Positions 17,378-25,185 of a DNA stretch of 64,000 nucleotides are shown here, piece after piece. The notes below the pieces were generated by a model that worked only from the letters and a program-made list of their open reading frames with translations, made no database searches and was not told where the DNA came from. The translations under genes and the position numbers were made by a program. Origin of the DNA: Paenibacillus tyrphae (lineage in GTDB: Bacteria > Bacillota > Bacilli > Paenibacillales > NBRC-103111); assembly GCF_027925525.1 (NCBI RefSeq), contig NZ_BSDJ01000017.1, positions 83,464-147,463 of the forward strand, in the 5' to 3' direction. How positions within the stretch are numbered: position 1 is the first letter of the stretch; the number at the start of each line of letters is the position of its first letter.

Positions 17378-17966
17378 AGCTAATCAATATTCCGTATTCC
17401 TTCAACGCTTTGCGTCTCCATCCATAGAAAGTGGATAAGGAGATGCCCAGATCGCAAGCGATGTCATGCGGCTCGTTTCCATCCACATACAATAACTTGA
17501 GCACTTGCGCGTATTCGTGCTTAAAATCGTCCAGAGCGTCCATGGCTTGCTCCATCTGCTCTTTTTGCCGTCCTAGCTCCTCCAGCTCGCTTACCCGCGC
17601 CAATATCCCCTGATAACCGTCCGACGTACCCAGTTGCCCTTCCAATAGCGCTTTGATTTTCGTCTCCGTGCTTCGAAGCGCTTCTTGGTCTGCACCGGAT
17701 GCCGCCAGCTTCCACCATTGCCGGTGCAGGTCTTGCAGCTTACCGTCCTGGAAAATAGTGCCGAGCCGCATCCCGCCGCTGACAGGATACTTCTCAAGCA
17801 TCTTGATGCGTCCGACAAGCCGTTTATATCCGCGAAGCTGATCTATAGCCATTTTTTCGTAGTTTTGTTCGAGATTAAGCATCATCATTCCGGTTTGTTC
17901 CCCTCTCGTCACTCTCTGGAAGTATGTCCGATCGAACTTACAGCTTAAACTTGCAGTACCGTTCAT
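17376..17966 (-). CDS. Sigma-factor-like phage activator (Xpf/RinA-type)
   Basis: A 196-residue protein with a C-terminal sigma-70 region-4-like helix-turn-helix (about residues 150-192: FKHEYAQVLKLLYVDGNEPHDIACDLGISLSTFYGWRRKALKEYG). The middle is coiled-coil-like (LEELGRQKEQMEQAMDALDDF). In PBSX the corresponding Xpf protein turns on the late tail operon, which fits a gene placed between the repressor-controlled promoter and the tail genes. The start overlaps the upstream stop by 4 bp. A second start (M27, 17888) has GAGGGG 11 nt before it and is plausible. It is expected to be repressed via the operator at 18334-18346. Confidence 0.75.
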   Translation of the reverse strand: MNGTASLSCKFDRTYFQRVTRGEQTGMMMLNLEQNYEKMAIDQLRGYKRLVGRIKMLEKYPVSGGMRLGTIFQDGKLQDLHRQWWKLAASGADQEALRSTETKIKALLEGQLGTSDGYQGILARVSELEELGRQKEQMEQAMDALDDFKHEYAQVLKLLYVDGNEPHDIACDLGISLSTFYGWRRKALKEYGILIS

Positions 17967-18280
17967 CCGAGCTTTTCCGCCGCGTAGAGCAGCTCGTCAA
18001 AATATTTCGTCGGAACGTCCGGCAGCCGTTCGGCGTCGTAGTGCCGGAGGAGCGCCCGAATTTCACCTTGACGTCCGGCTTGAACGAGCCCGGCAAACTT
18101 CGTCCGGATCATCTCCAACGTTACCGGTTTACGCGGTTTCCAAGGCTCTGCTTGTCCGCTGTAAACCTGTTCCGCCTTGTTGTTCTTCGCCGTCGGTGCG
18201 GTAACTTGCCGCCGTTCTCTTACAAGGTTAGCCGGTTGAGCGTCGTTTGCAGATTCGAGGTTTTGGACGGGATTCGTCAT
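17963..18280 (-). CDS. Small phage protein with C-terminal helical domain
   Basis: A 105-residue protein. I chose MTNPVQNLES because GGAGG lies 10 nt before that ATG; an upstream ATG at 18307 lacks one. The C-terminal part (VTLEMIRTKFAGLVQAGRQGEIRALLRHYDAERLPDVPTKYFDELLYAAEKL) matches in pattern a short phage domain often mis-annotated as rRNA biogenesis protein rrp5. The N-terminal part is low in structure. It is the first gene of the divergent operon with the activator (4-bp overlap). Function is unknown. Confidence 0.7.
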   Translation of the reverse strand: MTNPVQNLESANDAQPANLVRERRQVTAPTAKNNKAEQVYSGQAEPWKPRKPVTLEMIRTKFAGLVQAGRQGEIRALLRHYDAERLPDVPTKYFDELLYAAEKLG

Positions 18281-18328
18281 ATTCGAGGCGCCTCCATTCG
18301 TTAGCATATCGTTCGTTTTACGAAACTA

Positions 18329-18357
18329 AGAATAAGCTATTAGCTTCAAAATGACAA
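18329..18357 (-). promoter_or_regulatory. Operator-overlapped promoter of the regulatory operon
   Basis: Minus strand: -35 TTGTCA (18352-18357), 17-nt spacer, -10 TATTCT (18329-18334). The perfect 13-bp palindrome AAGCTATTAGCTT (18334-18346) lies in the spacer and touches the -10. A repressor bound there would block transcription of the genes at 17376-18280. Confidence 0.7.
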
Positions 18358-18462
18358 CCAGTCAATTTAATCATATAGGTTAATTATCGCATAAAAACAT
18401 CCAATAAACAAACTATTTGCTTAATCATTCTCCCATTTTCTTCATTTTCAGTTTTCCAAAGC

Positions 18463-18491
18463 TTGATTATTAAGCTAAAAGCTGATATAAT
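18463..18491 (+). promoter_or_regulatory. Promoter of the Xre-ImmA pair with operator-like sites
   Basis: Plus strand: -35 TTGATT (18463-18468), 17-nt spacer, -10 TATAAT (18486-18491). The spacer holds GCTAAAAGC (18474-18482), a near copy of the core GCTATTAGC, and an imperfect inverted repeat AGCTTgATTATTaAGCT overlaps the -35. This suggests autoregulation by the Xre protein. Confidence 0.75.
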
Positions 18492-18544
18492 GGAAACAAG
18501 TGTTCTTCTATTAAAAAGCCAGTTCAGAAAAGGTGACATGTCTT

Positions 18545-18991
18545 ATGGGGAATCGGGTGCGGGACATTCGAAAAGCAAGGAATATGGCGGGGACCGTTGT
18601 CGCCGAGCTGTTGAACATTACGCCTCAATATTATTACGAGATCGAAAGGGGAAAAAAACGGCTGAGCGCCGATATGGCCGGTAAGCTCGCCGCCCATTTT
18701 CAAGTGACGACGGATTACCTTCTGGGCTTGTCCGACGAGCCTTCACCGAACGTATCGGCCATGGAGGAGAAGCGGGACGCGTCTCCCTTAACACCCAAAG
18801 AAGAGAAGGACATCGCCCGGGATCTTGAGCGAATGCTCAGCGATCTCGAGTCCGATGAAGCACTTGCCTTTCATGGCGAAACCTTGGATGAGGAGAGTAA
18901 AGAATTGCTGCGAATATCGCTAGAGAACTCCATGCGACTTGCCAAGCAGTTAGCGAAACAGAAGTTTACCCCGAACAAATATCGAAAATAA
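18545..18991 (+). CDS. Xre-family repressor (tailocin/prophage regulator)
   Basis: A 148-residue protein. Residues 1-60 form an HTH_3 domain (VRDIRKARNMAGTVVAELLNITPQYYYEIERGKKRLSADMAGKLAAHFQVTTDYLLGLSDEP). The C-terminal part is acidic and helical. I chose the ATG at 18545 because AAAAGGTGA stands 8 nt before it; a GTG at 18533 is in frame. It is co-transcribed with an ImmA-type protease 25 bp downstream. In ICEBs1 and other elements such a protease cleaves the partner repressor after DNA damage, so that is the likely induction route here (inferred). Confidence 0.88.
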   Translation: MGNRVRDIRKARNMAGTVVAELLNITPQYYYEIERGKKRLSADMAGKLAAHFQVTTDYLLGLSDEPSPNVSAMEEKRDASPLTPKEEKDIARDLERMLSDLESDEALAFHGETLDEESKELLRISLENSMRLAKQLAKQKFTPNKYRK

Positions 18992-19016
18992 AATCGGTAC
19001 GGGGGTAGATAAGCAG

Positions 19017-19487
19017 ATGCGAAATTCGAAACAAGCAGCCTTGCAACTGATTAAAAAGTACGGAACGAACAACCCTTTTAAAATCGCATCTCAGAAAAAC
19101 ATCCATGTTCTCTTTGAGCCGCTCGGCAATGTTCTCGGCTACTTCAGCACGTACAAACGAATCCGCTTCATCCATATTAACCAAGGCCTAGATAAATCCG
19201 GCCAGCGCTTTACGTGCGCGCACGAGCTCGGGCACGTGCTCCTTCACCCCAAAGTGAATACGCCCTTCCTTCGCAGGAACACACTCGTTTCGATCGACCG
19301 GATCGAGAGCGAAGCCAATCAGTTCGCCGTCGAGCTGCTGATGCCCGACGAGCTCATCCTGGGCGGCATGACGATCTACGAAGCGGCGGCAGCAAGCGGC
19401 GTGCCGCAAGAAGTAGCGCATTTAAAGAGTCTCCCGAAGCGGCAGCGCAGTATCTGGAAAAGCGAAGATACATATTTCACCATCTAA
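19017..19487 (+). CDS. ImmA/IrrE-type metallopeptidase
   Basis: A 156-residue COG2856 (ImmA/IrrE) protein. The zinc-site motif HELGH is at residues 69-73 (FTCAHELGHVLLHP), and ESEANQFAVELLMPDE provides the third ligand region. Family members cut Xre repressors to switch integrated elements on, and the adjacent gene is an Xre protein. GGGGGTAG stands 10 nt before the ATG. A plus-strand terminator follows at 19507. Confidence 0.92.
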   Translation: MRNSKQAALQLIKKYGTNNPFKIASQKNIHVLFEPLGNVLGYFSTYKRIRFIHINQGLDKSGQRFTCAHELGHVLLHPKVNTPFLRRNTLVSIDRIESEANQFAVELLMPDELILGGMTIYEAAAASGVPQEVAHLKSLPKRQRSIWKSEDTYFTI

Positions 19488-19506
19488 CAACGTAAGTAAA
19501 ACACAG

Positions 19507-19544
19507 AGCCGGTGCTCCTGAATGCGGGAAACACCGGCTTTTTT
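19507..19544 (+). terminator. Rho-independent terminator after the Xre-ImmA pair
   Basis: AGCCGGTG...CACCGGCT with a 17-nt loop region followed by TTTTTT on the plus strand. It closes the two-gene repressor/protease transcript. Confidence 0.8.
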
Positions 19545-19573
19545 ATAGAAAGCTCATAACGGTACTCCTCATA

Positions 19574-19609
19574 GAAAAATAGACCGCCCCCCACGAGAGA
19601 GAACGGTCT
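19574..19609 (-). terminator. Terminator after the ArpU-like gene
   Basis: AGACCG and CGGTCT arms at 19581-19609; on the minus strand the right arm is followed by ATTTTTC. It ends the minus-strand transcript of the regulator at 19623-20063. Confidence 0.75.
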
Positions 19610-19622
19610 ATTTCTTGCCTGC

Positions 19623-20063
19623 TTACTGTGTTATCAGCTCGAACCCGCAATCCACTTCCAAAAATAAAGCCATTTCGTACATCGCCGCAAGTCGCTGCCG
19701 ATCGTATGTATCCTTGGACATGCTCAGTCGGTCGCATACTTGCATATCCGTCGGCGTATTTTGCCGCATATACCGTGTTTCGATGATCGACCGCTGCTTG
19801 TCCGGCAGCAGGCTCAGCGCGATTTCCACGGAATCGCACACATAACTGCGGTGCATTTGCTCGTTTACGTTGTACACCGCGATCTGTGCGGTCGGATCGC
19901 TTACCGCATTCGTCGCCCCGTGGTACCGCGGATCGTAACTGGCGGTAACCCGGGCTTCGCGTCGTTCGAAGCTGTTGTATTTGTAGCTCCGGTACAGAGC
20001 CAGCCGTTCTTCCATGGCTGCGCGGACGGCTTTTTTTTGCGCAAGCGTGAGCGTATCGTTCAT
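19623..20063 (-). CDS. ArpU/RinA-like phage transcriptional regulator
   Basis: A 146-residue protein, start at MNDTLTLAQKK (AAAGGTGG stands 7 nt before it; an upstream ATG at 20111 has none). The C-terminal half has a sigma region-4-like helix-turn-helix (LSLLPDKQRSIIETRYMRQNTPTDMQVCDRLSMSKDTYDRQRLAAMYEMALFL), as in ArpU/RinA late-gene regulators. It is transcribed divergently from the second Xre gene across an operator region. It may be a second activator of the tail module. Its target is unknown. Confidence 0.75.
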   Translation of the reverse strand: MNDTLTLAQKKAVRAAMEERLALYRSYKYNSFERREARVTASYDPRYHGATNAVSDPTAQIAVYNVNEQMHRSYVCDSVEIALSLLPDKQRSIIETRYMRQNTPTDMQVCDRLSMSKDTYDRQRLAAMYEMALFLEVDCGFELITQ

Positions 20064-20171
20064 AGCGACCACCTTTCGATTCACCCGAATGGATATTCTT
20101 GCAGCGGACAAGCAACCGCGGGCTGCTGTTCACCGTTTCTTGTTTTGTGTTAGTAACATTATCACACTTTC

Positions 20172-20230
20172 TTGCTATTAGCAATAATATTTTAGATAAT
20201 ATTTACTAATAACAAGTAAAAGTGTATAAT
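20172..20230. promoter_or_regulatory. Paired operators between the ArpU-like gene and the second Xre gene
   Basis: Two related 13-bp sites: TTGCTATTAGCAA (20172-20184, a perfect palindrome) and, on the other strand, TTGTTATTAGTAA (20203-20215), centres 31 bp apart. The plus-strand promoter is TTTACT (20202-20207), 17-nt spacer, TATAAT (20225-20230); its -35 overlaps the second site. The first site overlaps a possible minus-strand -35 for the ArpU-like gene. The core GCTATTAGC is the same as in the operator at 18336-18344. Confidence 0.65.
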
Positions 20231-20256
20231 AGAAGAACAAGAAAGGATGTGCGCGG

Positions 20257-20928
20257 ATGAACGTTCAGCAGTTCGGAGCCTATTTAAAAAGCTTGAGGGA
20301 AGCCAAAGGGCTGACGCTTACTCAATTGGGCGATCGGATCGGTTACTCGAACCCTTATTTGTCCCAGATCGAAACGGGCAAGAAAAAAAACATGCCCTCG
20401 CCCGAGCTGCTGGAGAAGCTAGTCGAACCGCTGGGTGTCGAGTATGCCGACCTGATGGCAGCCGCCGGCTATCGGAAGCTTGCCGACACCCACAAGTATC
20501 GGCAGGCGTTTCAAGATCTGCTCGATATTCTCGGTATTGACCTCGATGGGATCGTTCAAGCCCTTGCCGTCATTCCCCGGGCGGCCATCAAACGATTGGA
20601 ACAGGAATATCGCCCGTTCTTCGGCGATGATTTCGAGATCACGCCGGACACGCTGCAAACTTTGCTTCAGCAAGATCCGCCAAAGGTCGAAATTTACAAG
20701 CTGATCGGCCAATTGGAAAGCATGGCGGAGCAATTCCGAACGATAGGAGCGGACGCAGAAAAAACCGATACCCAGACGCTCGACCATCTGTACGATATCG
20801 GCAAATCGCTTCAATATATTGACGGCCTCCAATATAACGGCCACCTGCTCACCGATCAAGACCGGCAGCGCATTCTCGGGATGCTCAAGCTGCTGTTCCC
20901 GCAATACGAGCAGCAGTCCAACGATTGA
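20257..20928 (+). CDS. Second Xre-family regulator
   Basis: A 223-residue protein with an N-terminal HTH_3 domain (about residues 6-65: FGAYLKSLREAKGLTLTQLGDRIGYSNPYLSQIETGKKKNMPSPELLEKLVEPLGV) and a long helical C-terminal region with no known enzyme motif. AGAAAGGATG precedes the ATG. Its promoter overlaps one of the paired operators, so autoregulation is likely. It is divergent to the ArpU-like gene. It might respond to a signal through its C-terminal part (inferred). Confidence 0.85.
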   Translation: MNVQQFGAYLKSLREAKGLTLTQLGDRIGYSNPYLSQIETGKKKNMPSPELLEKLVEPLGVEYADLMAAAGYRKLADTHKYRQAFQDLLDILGIDLDGIVQALAVIPRAAIKRLEQEYRPFFGDDFEITPDTLQTLLQQDPPKVEIYKLIGQLESMAEQFRTIGADAEKTDTQTLDHLYDIGKSLQYIDGLQYNGHLLTDQDRQRILGMLKLLFPQYEQQSND

Positions 20929-20937
20929 GAAATGGAG

Positions 20938-22176
20938 TTACTGGTGTTCGCGCTCCAACAAAGCCCCTTTTTTCCGAAGCTGCAGCTGCACGAACCCGTA
21001 CGCAGCTGAAATGAGTAGCACGCAGCCGGAGGCGATATAAACCAAACGAACGCCGATAACGTCTGTTACGATTCCGATCACCGCAATAGAGAGCATCGTG
21101 ATGAGCTGGACCAAGGTAGACCGGGCGGCCGCCACTTTAAGCAAGGTATGCTCGTCCGAGCTATTTTGAACCATCGACTCTTGCGCCAGATCGCGGATTT
21201 GATAAGCCGGCCCCATCAACAGGACAAGCAGCAGCGCCAGCATGCTGTTCGATACCAACCCATACAGCAGTGTCAGCACACCGAACAGAGTCGCTCCCAG
21301 CAGCATACTTACGGTCAGCTTTCCCTGCATCCGGCGGGAAAGCCGAAGGACGATCAACCCGCCGACGATGGTACCCAAATAGTAACCGCCGTTAATGTAT
21401 CCCCACCAGGCTTCACCTTCGTGCAAAGCCTCTTTGACAAAAGTTAACGTGACGGCTCCGATCCAGATCGTGCCGACCCAAGATTCGATTAGATCCATGA
21501 TGACAAGGACACGCAGTCCTTCATGCCTGTAAAGAATTTTCCAGCCTGCCGTTAATCCAGCCACGAATCCTTGTTCGGTTCGAAGCCCTGCCGGTTCATG
21601 CTTCTTCCCGTGCCGCTTCAACAGAAACATGCATCCGATCGATACGACGAGCAGAGCAAAAGTAATCCCAAGCGCAGCGCCTTGGCCCAAAACCGACAAC
21701 AGCACGCCACCCAAAGTCCACCCGGCAAATTGGAACGTTTGATCCACCGTCGACAGCAAGCCGATCGCTCTCACCCGTTCCTTCTCTTGTACGACGGCCC
21801 GGAGTAACGAGCTTTTCACAGGCGAGAACCAGCCATTGAAAAAAGAAATGATCGCGAGTAGCCCCATAGTGACAATCAAGCTCAAGGCCGAAACGTCCTG
21901 CGTCAGCATCAGCGCAAGAAACAGGAGAATTACCAGCTGCGTCGTTTGCGAAAAGATCAGCAGCGCGGGAAGCCGAAACCGGTCGGCAAACGACGGCAAA
22001 ACGACACCGCTGACCATTCGCGAAATGGCGCTGATTAGCGTTACGGCAGCGGACAAAGCCGTCGAACCGGTCTGCGCGTACAAATGCATGACCACAACCA
22101 TCGTATAAAGCGCAAAGCCAAGATTGGTTGCCGTTTGGCTGACCAATAAAGCGTAAAATGAACGGTTCAAGCGCAA
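20938..22176 (-). CDS. MFS transporter (MFS_3-like efflux)
   Basis: A 412-residue integral membrane protein with 12 predicted segments. It starts with a typical MFS N-terminal helix (SFYALLVSQTATNLGFALYTMVVVMHLYAQTGSTALSAAV) and the loop motif SFADRFRLPALLIFSQ. It resembles macrolide or enterobactin exporters of the MFS_3 class. Substrate is unknown. It is convergent with the second Xre gene (a 9-bp gap), which marks the right border of the tail control region. Confidence 0.85.
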   Translation of the reverse strand: MRLNRSFYALLVSQTATNLGFALYTMVVVMHLYAQTGSTALSAAVTLISAISRMVSGVVLPSFADRFRLPALLIFSQTTQLVILLFLALMLTQDVSALSLIVTMGLLAIISFFNGWFSPVKSSLLRAVVQEKERVRAIGLLSTVDQTFQFAGWTLGGVLLSVLGQGAALGITFALLVVSIGCMFLLKRHGKKHEPAGLRTEQGFVAGLTAGWKILYRHEGLRVLVIMDLIESWVGTIWIGAVTLTFVKEALHEGEAWWGYINGGYYLGTIVGGLIVLRLSRRMQGKLTVSMLLGATLFGVLTLLYGLVSNSMLALLLVLLMGPAYQIRDLAQESMVQNSSDEHTLLKVAAARSTLVQLITMLSIAVIGIVTDVIGVRLVYIASGCVLLISAAYGFVQLQLRKKGALLEREHQ

Positions 22177-22285
22177 TCCCCCGTAGAGTAAATATACTTT
22201 TTATATTTTTATGTATGTTAAGTTTGCAGGATTTATTATAAATGCGCCGGCTTGAGGAAGCAATTGTTTTCTGAAGATACATTGA

Positions 22286-22489
22286 AGAAACCCGATCGAC
22301 GACGATCTACGCAACAGGGTTGTAGGGCGGAGGGACCCGGAGGACGCTTATAGGCTGCTTAAGGCATTGGAGCCGGGTTTATTTGGATCGCAAGAAACAA
22401 TTAAGTTGTCGGAGTTACATCCGGGGCAATATATCAACTACAACGGTGAGGTCATTACAAAAGAGCAGGCAGAAAAGATCGTCGCTTGA
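22286..22489 (+). pseudogene. Start-less open frame, likely gene remnant
   Basis: A 67-codon plus-strand frame (visible part DPEDAYRLLKALEPGLFGSQ, then IKLSELHPGQYINYNGEVIT and EQAEKIVA at its end) with normal protein composition but no ATG or GTG. It lies in the 358-bp gap between the MFS and His-rich genes. I do not recognise the family. A truncated gene is the simplest reading. Confidence 0.35.
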
Positions 22490-22534
22490 GGAGAGCGTCC
22501 GGTACTGTACACGGTATTGTCGCGCAGTCTTTCT

Positions 22535-22852
22535 TCAGTCGAGGTACCATTCGCCAGTCCAAGGATCTTGCACCCAGCGGGCATGATGGTAAAAATGATG
22601 CCCGTGCATCTCATGATGATGGTGCGGATAGTGGTGCCGATGGAACGGATTGAAGCCGTGTAGATTGAAGCTTTGAGGATGCGTTAAATCGAGATATTGG
22701 TGATAATGCTGTCCGTAATGCGGCCAATAAGGCTGAGTTTGATAGTGCGGAGAAGGCTGACCTGAAGGGCCGTGACCGTACCACCAAGGATAACGATACG
22801 GACGGATGTGTTCGAACTCCTCTGCGGTTTCGATTATCGTCTCTTGAGACAT
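22535..22852 (-). CDS. Histidine-rich small protein
   Basis: A 105-residue protein with 20 histidines, many Tyr, Trp and Pro, and no Cys. The start MSQETIIET has GGAGAAATC just before it. Blocks such as HRHHYPHHHHEMHGHHFYHH (residues 72-91) suggest metal (Ni, Cu or Zn) binding. Aromatic, His-rich proteins of this kind occur in spore coats of Bacilli, and no signal peptide is seen. Function is not known; metal storage or coat assembly are both possible. The gene is monocistronic. Confidence 0.7.
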   Translation of the reverse strand: MSQETIIETAEEFEHIRPYRYPWWYGHGPSGQPSPHYQTQPYWPHYGQHYHQYLDLTHPQSFNLHGFNPFHRHHYPHHHHEMHGHHFYHHARWVQDPWTGEWYLD

Positions 22853-23129
22853 TTTGATTTCTCCTCTCTGACTAGAACATACTCCACCATATGTCAGAGA
22901 GGAGGAATTGGGCACTTATCCATCTAAAAAAATGGGCTTAAAGAGGACTTATCCCTCCTACTAAACAATAAAAAAAGCGAATAACTTATCAAAATTTGAA
23001 GTCGTTCGCTTGTTAAGTTTAAATTCAAACATTCGCGCTATCTTGAGGAAATTGTCACCGATATTCTGCCGAACTAATACATCAAAGCGAACTATTGCAT
23101 CTACGACTTGCAAAGAGTGTACTGTCAAA

Positions 23130-23255
23130 TTCAATCACTCAGAAGCAAACTTAATCAACATAACAAAAAAACACACAGCCAAAGCGTTCAATAAGTTCGA
23201 TCCGAAAGCGAGTGGCACCAGTTTGGCACCAACATCAGAAAATGAGGTAAATTAA
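23130..23255 (+). pseudogene. C-terminal remnant of a tyrosine recombinase (integrase)
   Basis: The plus-strand frame ending at 23255 reads KKHTAKAFNKFDPKASGTSL followed by APTSENEVN. This looks like the C-terminal end of phage integrases, which commonly finish with a T/K-A-K-F..F.P...GT..AP stretch. The rest of the frame is not integrase-like, so the gene is truncated or frameshifted. It lies 51 bp from the 3' end of tRNA-Gly, the usual arrangement of an integrase beside its tRNA attachment site. No catalytic motif remains. Confidence 0.45.
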
Positions 23256-23273
23256 CAACATATAAAAATAGCG

Positions 23274-23299
23274 AAAACCCTTGATATTCAAGGGTTTTT
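23274..23299. terminator. Terminator downstream of tRNA-Gly
   Basis: CCCTTGA-TAT-TCAAGGG with A-run on one side and T-run on the other, so it can act in both directions. It ends the minus-strand tRNA-Gly transcript. Confidence 0.8.
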
Positions 23300-23305
23300 C
23301 TTATA

Positions 23306-23376
23306 AGCGGGTGATGGGAATCGAACCCACGCCACCAGCTTGGGAAGCTGGAGTTCTACCATTGAACTACACCCGC
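23306..23376 (-). tRNA. tRNA-Gly (anticodon CCC)
   Basis: A 71-nt cloverleaf on the minus strand with 5' GCGGGTG/3' CACCCGC acceptor pairing. The anticodon stem CCAGC/GCTGG encloses loop TTCCCAA, giving anticodon CCC. The T-arm is GGTTCGATTCC. The 3' CCA is not encoded. The 3' end faces the integrase remnant and tail module. Confidence 0.93.
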
Positions 23377-23438
23377 GCGAAAAGGGATTGCGCTTATTTA
23401 TTATAAGCGTTCCCTCTCGTTTTGTCCAGTCTCGGCCC

Positions 23439-23963
23439 CTACTTAATCTCCCCGATCTGATCGAACGGGTAATAACGGAACAGCGCTTTCCCGACAAGCT
23501 TGCTTTTGTCCACGAACGGCGTCGGCCACAGGTGGGAATCCATGCTGTCGTTGCGGTTGTCGCCAAGGAACAAATATTTCCCTTCCGGTACTTGAACCGG
23601 GCCGAATTGGTATTTCATCGGCTCCTTCACATAAGGCTCGTCCACCTTCTCGCCATTGCGATACAGCGCGCCGTCCTTCACTTCAATCGTATCGCCTGGC
23701 AAGCCGATAAGCCGTTTAATGTAGCGCTTGTCCTCTTCTCCCTTGAGCGGCGGATAAAAGACAACGATATCGCCGAACTTAAAATCGGTCAGCGCGACCA
23801 TCTTTTCCACAAACACTTTATCGTCGAGCTGAATGGTCGGCAGCATCGAACCGGTCGGCACCTTCATCCCCTGCGCCACGTATGTGTTGAACGAAAAGCT
23901 GATGATCACAGCCAAGCCAAGCGGCGCTACCCATTCCTTCGCCCATCGCATCATTCGGTTCAA
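23439..23963 (-). CDS. lepB: Signal peptidase I
   Basis: A 174-residue type I signal peptidase that removes signal peptides from secreted proteins. One N-terminal membrane segment (residues 11-30) is followed by the catalytic Ser motif PTGSMLPT (Ser39) and the catalytic Lys in RYIKRLIGLPGD (Lys83). SGDNR-like and GDNRNDSMDSHLWP boxes follow. I chose the TTG at 23963, with GAGGGAG 7 nt before it; the longer frame to 24083 has no good start. The nearest ATG is 23954. Confidence 0.93.
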   Translation of the reverse strand: MNRMMRWAKEWVAPLGLAVIISFSFNTYVAQGMKVPTGSMLPTIQLDDKVFVEKMVALTDFKFGDIVVFYPPLKGEEDKRYIKRLIGLPGDTIEVKDGALYRNGEKVDEPYVKEPMKYQFGPVQVPEGKYLFLGDNRNDSMDSHLWPTPFVDKSKLVGKALFRYYPFDQIGEIK

Positions 23964-24145
23964 GAGCTTCTCCCTCGCCTTCTCAACGTCGTTTCTCTTA
24001 ACTATACCGGATACAGAGGAAAAGAGTATTAAAATAACCTTAAAATTAGAAACCACCGACCGTTGGTCGTACATTTGAAGCAAGCTAACGAATTAGGTAC
24101 AATCAGGGAGAAGCGCAACATCATTCGCTTGAGGAGGGATTATCG

Positions 24146-25075
24146 ATGAAATACCGGAAGTTGGGCAAAACAAATATGAAGGTGTCCGTCATCGGGGTCG
24201 GCACATGGCAGTTCGGCGGCGAATGGGGCAAGCCGTTTACCCAGGAGGAAGCGGATGCGATTCTGGACGAAGCCAAAGCGTGCGGCATCAACCTGATCGA
24301 TACCGCGGAATGCTACGGAGACCATACGTCCGAATCGCTCATCGGAAGCTACATCTCCCGGGGCCGACGCGAAGACTGGGTCATTGCCACCAAGTTCGGG
24401 CATAAATTTCACGCCCATCTGGACCGGAGTCAGGAATGGTCGCCGCAAGCAGTGCTGGCACAGCTCGATGCCTCGCTCAAAGCGCTCCGGACGGACTACA
24501 TAGATCTTTATCAGTTTCATTCGGGCACAGACGAAGCCTTCGATCAGAACGAGCTGTGGACCTTGCTGGATAAACAAGTACAGGCGGGAAAAATACGGCA
24601 TCTCGGCACGTCCATCGGCAGCAACGACAACCTCCATCAGACAGACGCATCCGAACGCGTGAACTCGAAGGTGATTCAAGTCGTTTACAACCGGCTCGAC
24701 CGCAAACCCGAGGAGCGGGTCTTCCCGTCCTGCGAGCGCCAAGGACTTGGCGTGCTGGCGCGCGTGCCGCTGGCCAGCGGCTACCTGAGCGGCAAATACA
24801 ATCCCGGCGCCTCGTTCGCGGAGAACGACGTCCGCCATCGGCACGACCCGGAGCAAACGCGGTTGAAGCTTGAGGAAGTTAAGCGCATCCGCGAGCATGA
24901 AGTGCCGGAGGGGATGGATATGGCGACGTGGGCGCTGGCTTGGTGCCTGAAGCACCCTGCGGTCAGCGCGGTGATCCCGGGCTGCAAAAGCCGCCAGCAG
25001 GTCATCGCCAACGCCGCTGCTGCGAGGTATGTCGGCGACGGTCACCCGCAGACTTGGCAAGAAACGAACGCCTAA
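24146..25075 (+). CDS. Aldo/keto reductase
   Basis: A 309-residue NADPH-dependent oxidoreductase of the aldo/keto reductase family. The catalytic Asp/Tyr pair is in LIDTAECYGDHTSESLIG. Lys follows in VIATKFG, and His in YQFHSGTDEA. NADP-binding residues lie in the C-terminal part (IPGCKSRQQV). The barrel is full length. GAGGAGGG stands 6 nt before the ATG. Substrate is unknown. Divergent to lepB. Confidence 0.92.
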   Translation: MKYRKLGKTNMKVSVIGVGTWQFGGEWGKPFTQEEADAILDEAKACGINLIDTAECYGDHTSESLIGSYISRGRREDWVIATKFGHKFHAHLDRSQEWSPQAVLAQLDASLKALRTDYIDLYQFHSGTDEAFDQNELWTLLDKQVQAGKIRHLGTSIGSNDNLHQTDASERVNSKVIQVVYNRLDRKPEERVFPSCERQGLGVLARVPLASGYLSGKYNPGASFAENDVRHRHDPEQTRLKLEEVKRIREHEVPEGMDMATWALAWCLKHPAVSAVIPGCKSRQQVIANAAAARYVGDGHPQTWQETNA

Positions 25076-25130
25076 TAAGCACCCGAGTCGGTCGCTACCT
25101 GCCTCTCAGAAGTGCCCGCCTCCACAAAAT

Positions 25131-25183
25131 AAACAAGCGTTCCGGCCCTCGCATTGGACGAGGCTGGAACGCTTCTTTGTTTC
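25131..25183. terminator. Bidirectional terminator between convergent genes
   Basis: A long hairpin, AAACAAGCGTTCC...GGAACGCTTCTTTGTTT, with an inner CCTCG/CGAGG stem. It serves the aldo/keto reductase gene (plus) and the GGDEF-EAL gene (minus). Confidence 0.75.
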
Positions 25184-25185
25184 CG

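Noticed and set aside
18545..19487. Xre plus ImmA pair as a toxin-antitoxin system
   Set aside because: The HELGH protease next to an Xre repressor and divergent phage operon fits the ImmR-ImmA type of element control better; no toxin domain is seen.
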